Source of the DNA: Elusimicrobia bacterium RBG_16_66_12
GTDB lineage: Bacteria; Elusimicrobiota; Elusimicrobia; UBA1565; UBA9628
Length of the DNA stretch: 9,337 nucleotides
Direction of reading: 5' to 3'
Assembly (NCBI GenBank): GCA_001800005.1
Contig: MGUL01000173.1
Location: forward strand, 1 to 9,337
Part shown: positions 5,235 to 9,337 of the stretch, one piece after another
Numbering within the stretch: the stretch's first letter is position 1
Layout: every line of letters starts with the position of its first letter
Notes under the pieces: model-generated
Told to the model about the DNA's origin: nothing
What the model saw: the letters and a program-made list of their open reading frames with translations, nothing else
Databases searched by the model: none
Program-made: the position numbers and the translations under genes

Positions 5235-6001
5235 TCGAAGATGACCACCCGCGTCCCCGTCGGGACCGTCTTGTAGAGCTTCTCGAGATCCGCCGCGCCC
5301 ACCCGCACGCAGCCGTGCGAGGCGGGACGTCCGAGGAGCTCCTCGCTCTTGGTCCCGTGGATCAGGTAGCCGTCGCCCAGGTTCAGAACGAAGGCCCCGA
5401 GCTCGCCTTCGACCAGGCGCGAGGGGTCCTCGGGCGGAGGGATCGGCTCGCCGGCCTCGACATAGGCCCAATCGGGCTTGCGCCACTTGGGGTTGACGCC
5501 CTTGCCCATGACCCGGAACTCCCCGCGGGGCGTGACGAACTCCCACTTGCGGCCGGATTTGGGGTCGGAGAGCCTCCCGCCCCGCCCCACCGAGATGTCC
5601 GCCTGCCAGAGGAGCTTCAGGCCTTTTTTCACGTAGAGCTTGTTCGCCTTGGCGTCCACGACGATCTGGAGCGTCCCCTTCAGCCTCTTGCCCACCTTGG
5701 CGCGCAGCACGGAGACCTCGTCGCCGATGGCCTTCTGGGTGCGCAGGTAGCCCTTGTCTTCGGGAAGGATGTTCGGCAGCCCTTGGAGGAACTCGGATTC
5801 GCGCGCCTGGGCCCCGGACTCCCGCGCCAACTGCTCCAGGCGCCGGGAACCCCGGTCGAGCGCGGCGACCTCGCCTTCCAGACGGTCCACCTCGCGGCGG
5901 AGTCGGTCGCCCGCCCGCGCCGCGGCGCAGGCCTTCCAGCCGAAGGCGGCCAGCCAGACGAGGAGCCCGAACGGGTAGAGCGTGCGCCCGAAAGGATTCA
6001 T
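5231..6001 (-). CDS. Membrane-anchored L,D-transpeptidase (YkuD/ErfK family)
   Basis: 256 residues. A TM anchor (about 8-26) is followed by a heptad-like charged helix (30-70, EVDRLEGEVAALDR) and a YkuD domain from about 110, beginning LQIVVDAKANKLYVKKG. The catalytic signature is complete: IHG with His215, then ASHGCVRV with His229, nucleophile Cys231 and Arg233. Such enzymes form 3-3 meso-DAP crosslinks in peptidoglycan or attach proteins to it, acting in the periplasm through an acyl-Cys intermediate. Which reaction this one performs cannot be told. The coiled-coil stalk suggests membrane tethering and perhaps pairing with the similarly built downstream paralogue. Its ATG overlaps the stop of the lipoprotein gene (ATGA) and its own stop overlaps the next start in the same way. 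Confidence 0.92.
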   Translation of the reverse strand: MNPFGRTLYPFGLLVWLAAFGWKACAAARAGDRLRREVDRLEGEVAALDRGSRRLEQLARESGAQARESEFLQGLPNILPEDKGYLRTQKAIGDEVSVLRAKVGKRLKGTLQIVVDAKANKLYVKKGLKLLWQADISVGRGGRLSDPKSGRKWEFVTPRGEFRVMGKGVNPKWRKPDWAYVEAGEPIPPPEDPSRLVEGELGAFVLNLGDGYLIHGTKSEELLGRPASHGCVRVGAADLEKLYKTVPTGTRVVIFE

Positions 6002-6528
6002 GGGACGGGGATCTCATCGGCGGAGTCGGCGGCGCGCGCGGCCTTGCGGCGTTCCTGCGAGAGCCCTCCCAGGATCTCGGCCGCGACGGCAGCGGCTTCC
6101 TCGGCCGTCGCGAAGGACTCCCCGCGCGGGCGGCCTTCGGCCTTGAGGACCGCCTCCCCCGTGCGCAGATCGAGCACGACGACCTCGACGGAACGCCAGG
6201 ACGACTCCAGGGAGAGGAAAACCAGCCCTTCGGCCTCGGTCGCGCGCCGGACCTCGGCGAGCAGACGCGGGTTAGCCGCCGCTTCCAGGCTCAAAGCGGA
6301 GCCCGCCAGCACGCTGTCCGAGGATTCCAGGTCGACGCAGCGCATTCCCGCGCCTTCCAGACGAGAGGACAGGACTCGGGCGATCTCCCCGCTTTTGCCT
6401 TTTGCCCCGAGTACGCTCGCCACGGCCAGGGTCCGGGCCCGGAAGGACGGCGAGCGCGAATAGGTCTCGACGCGGTCCGAGGAGCAGGCGGCCAGGGCGA
6501 CCAGGAGGAGCGCCGCAAGGGCTTTCAC
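5998..6528 (-). CDS. Lipoprotein with CsgG/LpoB-like fold (tentative)
   Basis: 176 residues from a GTG at 6528, 16 bases after the bcp stop. The N-terminus VKALAALLLVALAAC is a clean lipoprotein signal with lipobox LAAC and Cys15; without the GTG start the signal would be buried. The mature part begins TLAVASVLGAKGKSGEIARV, has an Ala-rich middle and the strand pairs GLVFLSLESS and VEVVVLDLRTGEAVLKAEG. This order (an LAV strand, helices, then a strand ending in D-x-TG-x-A/V) recalls the nucleotide-free CsgG, FlgO, TolB-N and LpoB type of periplasmic domain. If LpoB-like, it could regulate a cell-wall synthase, which fits the two transpeptidase genes behind it, but this is inference from pattern, not a motif match. 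There is no strong SD. The stop overlaps the L,D-transpeptidase start. Confidence 0.72.
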   Translation of the reverse strand: MKALAALLLVALAACSSDRVETYSRSPSFRARTLAVASVLGAKGKSGEIARVLSSRLEGAGMRCVDLESSDSVLAGSALSLEAAANPRLLAEVRRATEAEGLVFLSLESSWRSVEVVVLDLRTGEAVLKAEGRPRGESFATAEEAAAVAAEILGGLSQERRKAARAADSADEIPVP

Positions 6529-6544
6529 GGTCTCAGCACGCAAG

Positions 6545-7018
6545 TCAGACGGCTTCGAGCATCGCTTCGGCATGCCCGGAAACGGAGACCTTGCGCAAGG
6601 CGTGGAGGACCACGCCATCGGGGCCGATGACGAAGGTCGAGCGCTCCACGCCCATGGACCGGCGGCCGCCGAGGGTCTTCGTCTTCCACACGCCGTAGGC
6701 CCGGCAGATGTCCTTCTTCTCATCGACCAGCAGCGGGAAGGGCAGTCCGTGCTTGGCCTTGAAGCCGGCATGGGACTTCGCCGTGTCGGGGCTCACGCCC
6801 AGGAGCGCGACCTTCTTCTTGGCGAAGCTGTCGAAACGGTCGCGGAAGTCGCAGGCCTCGACCGTGCAGCCGGAGGTGTTGTCTTTCGGATAGAAATACA
6901 GGACGACGGTCTTGCCTTTGAGGGCCTTGAGAGACCAAGAGCGGCCCGTCTCGTCCTGGGCCGAGAAATCGGGAGCCTTCTCGCCGACGCCGACTCCCGT
7001 CTTCCTCGCCGCGCTCAT
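6545..7018 (-). CDS. bcp: Thioredoxin-dependent peroxiredoxin, BCP/PrxQ type
   Basis: 157 residues, the usual PrxQ length. It reduces H2O2 and organic hydroperoxides with thioredoxin-type reductants in the cytoplasm. Visible features are GEKAPDFSAQDETG at the start of the thioredoxin fold, VVLYFYPKDNTSGCTVEACDFRD with peroxidatic Cys51 in the P-x3-(S/T)-x2-C context, and resolving Cys56 in the CX4C spacing of alpha-2 type PrxQ. GVSPDTAKSHAGFKAKHGLPFPLL and a YGVW-type segment followed by RSTFVIGPDG complete the fold. The active site Arg is likely in GVERSTFVI. The start is the ATG at 7018; no SD precedes it, but a near-consensus promoter does, implying a leaderless transcript. It is the first gene of the envelope set leading to the lipoprotein and transpeptidases. 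Confidence 0.94.
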   Translation of the reverse strand: MSAARKTGVGVGEKAPDFSAQDETGRSWSLKALKGKTVVLYFYPKDNTSGCTVEACDFRDRFDSFAKKKVALLGVSPDTAKSHAGFKAKHGLPFPLLVDEKKDICRAYGVWKTKTLGGRRSMGVERSTFVIGPDGVVLHALRKVSVSGHAEAMLEAV

Positions 7019-7025
7019 TTCGCGA

Positions 7026-7054
7026 ATTATACCAGAACGCGCTAAGACGGTCAA
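7026..7054 (-). promoter_or_regulatory. Near-consensus sigma-70 promoter of bcp, predicted leaderless start
   Basis: The minus strand has TTGACC (7054-7049), a 17-base spacer and TATAAT (7031-7026), with TGG directly before the -10 as in extended -10 promoters. Only seven bases separate TATAAT from the bcp ATG, so the expected start point is at or within a base or two of the A of the ATG. The -35 box overlaps the hemA TGA. Confidence 0.8.
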
Positions 7055-8103
7055 CGCGCCCGGAGATCCGAGTGGCGCAGGCTCAGCTCCTTCTCCAAGG
7101 AGAGCGACTTGGCCCAACGGTCGAACTCCGCGGCCTTGGACTCGATGATGGCGCGCGCCGCGGCGACGGACTCGGCGCGGCCGGCCATATTCTTGGCCAC
7201 GATGGCCTCGAAGTCCTCCAGGCGGTACAGGTAGACGCCGTCCAGCTGATGGACGGATTCCTCGATGTCGCGGGGCATCGCGATGTCGATGAAGAAGATG
7301 GAGCGCCCGAAGCGCTTGCGCGAGGCGGCGACGACCATCTCGCGGGTGACGACGGCCTGCGGCGCCCCGGTGGAGGCGATCACGACGTCGGCCTCGGCCA
7401 GCTGGGCCGGGAAGTCGGCCCAAGGCACGGCCTCGCCGTGGCAGCGCGCGGCCAGCGCGTACGCGCGTTCCCAGGTGCGGTTGGCCACGGTGAGCCTGCC
7501 GACGCCGCGGGCGGCAAGGTGCTTGGCGGCGAGTTCCGCCATCGCGCCGGCGCCCAGGATCAGGGCGGACTTGCCCCCCAGGCAGCCGAAAATACTCTCG
7601 GCCAGCTGGACGGCGACGGACGGGACCGAGGAGGCCCCGGAAGCGACCGCGGTCTCGCTCCGCACTTTCTTGCCCACGTAGAGGGCGCGCTGGAAAAGGA
7701 CGTTGAGACGCTTGTCCGTCATGCCGAGGGCCTTGGCGGCCTCATAGCCGGTCTTGGTCTGGCCCAGGATCTCGGTCTCGCCGACCACCAGGGAATCGAG
7801 CCCGGACGAGACGCTGAAGAGGTGGAGGACCGCGTCGATGTCCTCGCGGATCTCCGCCTCGGAGGCGACCGGGAAGGAGGCGAGCTCCGACAGGATGTCC
7901 AGGAACCAGTCCGCCGAGCGCACCGCGTCCGGGCGGCCGGCCGCGTAGAGCTCGAATCGGTTGCAGGTGGAGACGGCCGCGGCCTCCTCGCAGCCGCGCT
8001 CGCGCAGGACGGACAGCACCTTCTCGACCGGGACCGCGGCCAGGGCCTCGCGCGCCGGGGCGGCGGAGGCCTTATGCGTCCAGCTCAGGGACAGGAGCTT
8101 CAC
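7051..8103 (-). CDS. hemA: Glutamyl-tRNA reductase, short form
   Basis: 350 residues. It reduces glutamyl-tRNA(Glu) with NADPH to glutamate-1-semialdehyde, the first committed step of C5-pathway tetrapyrrole synthesis. The catalytic domain carries AVSTCNRFELYA with nucleophile Cys47, and SLVVGETEILGQTK at 104-117. FQRALYVGKKVRSET (137-151) precedes the NADPH-binding Rossmann domain ALILGAGAMAELAAKHL (180-196) and ends in FIDIAMPRDIE. The C-terminus contains only the spinal-helix beginning (AIIESKAAEFDRWAKSL) and stops after SLRHSDLRAR, whereas most bacterial GluTRs are about 400-430 residues with a full dimerisation domain. The start is GTG at 8103, preceded by a G-run and overlapping the stop of the upstream membrane gene (GTGA), which shows coupling. 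The -35 of the bcp promoter overlaps its stop codon. Confidence 0.94.
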   Translation of the reverse strand: MKLLSLSWTHKASAAPAREALAAVPVEKVLSVLRERGCEEAAAVSTCNRFELYAAGRPDAVRSADWFLDILSELASFPVASEAEIREDIDAVLHLFSVSSGLDSLVVGETEILGQTKTGYEAAKALGMTDKRLNVLFQRALYVGKKVRSETAVASGASSVPSVAVQLAESIFGCLGGKSALILGAGAMAELAAKHLAARGVGRLTVANRTWERAYALAARCHGEAVPWADFPAQLAEADVVIASTGAPQAVVTREMVVAASRKRFGRSIFFIDIAMPRDIEESVHQLDGVYLYRLEDFEAIVAKNMAGRAESVAAARAIIESKAAEFDRWAKSLSLEKELSLRHSDLRAR

Positions 8104-8954
8104 TTTCCCCCCGCCATGTAGCTGTGGCGTCCGCTCAACAGTTCGGCGCCGAAGAAGGTGAGGAGCACGAAGGCGAAGCCCATCAGCGAGACGTACACGG
8201 TCATGCGGCCGCGGCGGCCTGCTCCGTACCGCATCCACAGGAAGGCCGCGTAGATGGCGGCGGTCGTCAGCGAGAGGCACTCCTTTCCTCCCGCGACCCA
8301 GAAATGGCCGTGCGCGCTCAGCGACCACATGGAGCCCATCAGCAGCCCCGCCGCCAGGACCGGGAAGGCCGCGGCGATGATGCGGGCGTTGAGAGCGTCG
8401 AGTTCGTCGAGCGGGGGCAGACGGTAGCAGAGTTCCGTGGGCTTGCGCGACTTGATCTGGCGCTCCTGGATCAGCAGGGCCACGGCCACCCCGAACGCGT
8501 TGGCGAAGGCGGCGTAGGCGGTCATCAGCAGCATCGGGTGGATGTTGAGCCAATACGAGCGCAGCTTGGGCGCCAGCGGAGCCATGTCGGGCCGGGCGAA
8601 GAGGACCGCCGCGCCCAAGGACGCCGCGGCCCAGGGAAGGATCAGCGCGCCGAGGATGCCCAGGCGCGCCCGGCCTTCGATGACGAAGAAAGCCGCGGCC
8701 AGGGCCAGCGACATGTAGGAGAGCGCCCCATGGAAGGAGGAGACCGGCAGGAAGAAGCGGTTCTCCTCGAAGGACCAGAATATCGCCACGCGAGCGGCGG
8801 TCGCGCCGAGGTGGAGGAAGAGCCCGATGCCGAGCAGGGCCAGCATCGCGCGGCTGGCCCGCAGGTCCTTCGTGTAAAGATAATGGCCGGCCGCGAGCGT
8901 GGCGCAGACGTAGAGGAGGAAGGCTCCCCAGTTCAGGGCGCTAAGGATCAACAC
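8100..8954 (-). CDS. HemX/CcsA-family integral membrane protein
   Basis: 284 residues with about eight hydrophobic segments, belonging to the cytochrome c assembly (CcsA/CcmC/HemX) family. Family landmarks are NIHPMLLMTAYAAFA (His139), RLPPLDELDALNARII, GLLMGSMWSLSAHGHFWVAGGKECLSL (208-229), a TVYVSLMGFAFVLLTFFG helix and the final SGRHSY (His277). The heme-handling WWD motif, normally WGxxWxWDPKE, is degraded to HGHFWVAGGKE, keeping only one Trp plus Lys-Glu. A bona fide CcsA heme lyase is therefore less likely than a HemX-like protein. In Bacillus subtilis hemX lies next to hemA and affects GluTR levels, and here the gene overlaps hemA by four bases. The start is GTG at 8954, 18 bases after the preceding stop; TTG at 8951 is also possible. 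Confidence 0.85.
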   Translation of the reverse strand: MLILSALNWGAFLLYVCATLAAGHYLYTKDLRASRAMLALLGIGLFLHLGATAARVAIFWSFEENRFFLPVSSFHGALSYMSLALAAAFFVIEGRARLGILGALILPWAAASLGAAVLFARPDMAPLAPKLRSYWLNIHPMLLMTAYAAFANAFGVAVALLIQERQIKSRKPTELCYRLPPLDELDALNARIIAAAFPVLAAGLLMGSMWSLSAHGHFWVAGGKECLSLTTAAIYAAFLWMRYGAGRRGRMTVYVSLMGFAFVLLTFFGAELLSGRHSYMAGGK

Positions 8955-8972
8955 GCGGCCCAGCCTACCATT

Positions 8973-9337
8973 TCAGCCGAAGATCCGGCCGATGTCGGGA
9001 TCGTTCGGGATCGGCCCCTGCCAACCCTCGGGAACCTCGACGCCGCTGGGGGCGGGCGCGCCGTGGGTGGCGGCGTAGTAGAACAGTGCGTAGACGGCGA
9101 CGGTCAGGCAGGCCAGCGCCAGCCAGGCCAGGAAAGGCTTGATCGCCGACAGCCAGCGCCGCCGGGTCTCCTTCGACGGAGCGACCAGGCCCAGAAGCAT
9201 GAAGCCGCCCAGCAGGTCGCGTGGGTTCTCGCGCAGCATCTGCTCGCCCTGGCTCGCGATGTCGGCGAAAGCCGAGAACAGCGCGTAGTAGCCCGCCGCG
9301 GCGGCGGCCAGGAGGACGGCCGCGCCCGCGGCCGCGG
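8973..9337 (-). CDS. Unrecognised membrane protein, 5' end beyond the window
   Basis: The frame is open to the right edge, giving at least 121 residues. An Ala-rich hydrophobic segment (AAVLLAAAAAGYYALFSAFA) precedes the first ATG at 9239, so that ATG is probably internal. Then come DLLGGFMLLGLVAP, a basic loop SKETRRRW, a TM helix FLAWLALACLTVAVYALFYY and a hydrophilic tail ending VEVPEGWQGPIPNDPDIGR. I do not recognise a family. Its stop lies 18 bases before the HemX/CcsA-like gene, so it is probably co-transcribed with the tetrapyrrole pair, and a link to cytochrome or heme biogenesis is possible but not shown. It lacks the motifs I would expect of ResB/Ccs1. Confidence 0.65.
   Translation of the reverse strand, partial: AAAGAAVLLAAAAAGYYALFSAFADIASQGEQMLRENPRDLLGGFMLLGLVAPSKETRRRWLSAIKPFLAWLALACLTVAVYALFYYAATHGAPAPSGVEVPEGWQGPIPNDPDIGRIFG

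Noticed and set aside
4443..6017. One 524-residue minus-strand protein
   Set aside because: Only the last 263 residues are protein-like. The upstream half overlaps the L,D-transpeptidase, which has catalytic motifs in another frame.
5315..6463. Plus-strand frame of 382 codons
   Set aside because: Antisense to the L,D-transpeptidase and the lipoprotein; no motif, no SD, and a composition expected of the reverse of a GC-rich gene.
7072..8121. Plus-strand frame of 349 codons
   Set aside because: Exact shadow of hemA; Gly/Asp/Arg-rich with no family resemblance.

Overview
The window is a GC-rich, gene-dense stretch of bacterial chromosome. All but two genes lie on the minus strand, many stop and start codons overlap, and there are no RNA genes, insertion sequences or CRISPR arrays. 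The organism is diderm-like: it has lipoproteins, a YceI protein and L,D-transpeptidases. A high-GC, poorly sampled phylum such as Elusimicrobiota would fit, but that is a guess from gene style and no marker gene here settles it.

Layout from left to right. (1) Positions 1-1120, minus strand: tatA (Tat translocase subunit), a FAD-synthase-like nucleotidyltransferase and a folate/biopterin-type MFS transporter that runs off the left edge. They are packed as one operon read from tatA leftwards. (2) 1184-2343: an orphan HTH protein on the plus strand, possibly decaying, whose reading frame runs into the 3' end of the convergent fluoride channel gene crcB. Next come a terminator-like hairpin abutting the crcB start codon and a two-TM protein ending in a CxxC...CxxC module. 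(3) 2414-3424, plus strand: a radical SAM/SPASM-like enzyme with an extended -10 promoter almost on its start codon. Its 3' end is overlapped for 274 bases by a convergent lipoprotein frame. (4) 7018 down to 3151, minus strand: a closely spaced envelope/stress set of bcp (PrxQ peroxiredoxin), a CsgG/LpoB-like lipoprotein, an L,D-transpeptidase, a degenerate L,D-transpeptidase paralogue, a periplasmic YceI protein and a small lipoprotein. The lipoprotein and the two transpeptidase genes are joined by ATGA overlaps. (5) 9337 down to 7051, minus strand: an unrecognised membrane protein (cut by the edge), a HemX/CcsA-family membrane protein and hemA (glutamyl-tRNA reductase, first committed step of tetrapyrrole synthesis). 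The last two are coupled by a GTGA overlap.

The most interesting structure is the lipoprotein / active YkuD / degenerate YkuD cassette. The two YkuD proteins share a TM plus helical-stalk architecture, and their last 54 domain residues align without a gap, yet the second has lost most of the catalytic signature while keeping its His and Cys. Other points worth checking are a near-consensus promoter that predicts a leaderless bcp mRNA, a glutamyl-tRNA reductase lacking most of its dimerisation domain, and the long convergent overlap at 3151-3424.
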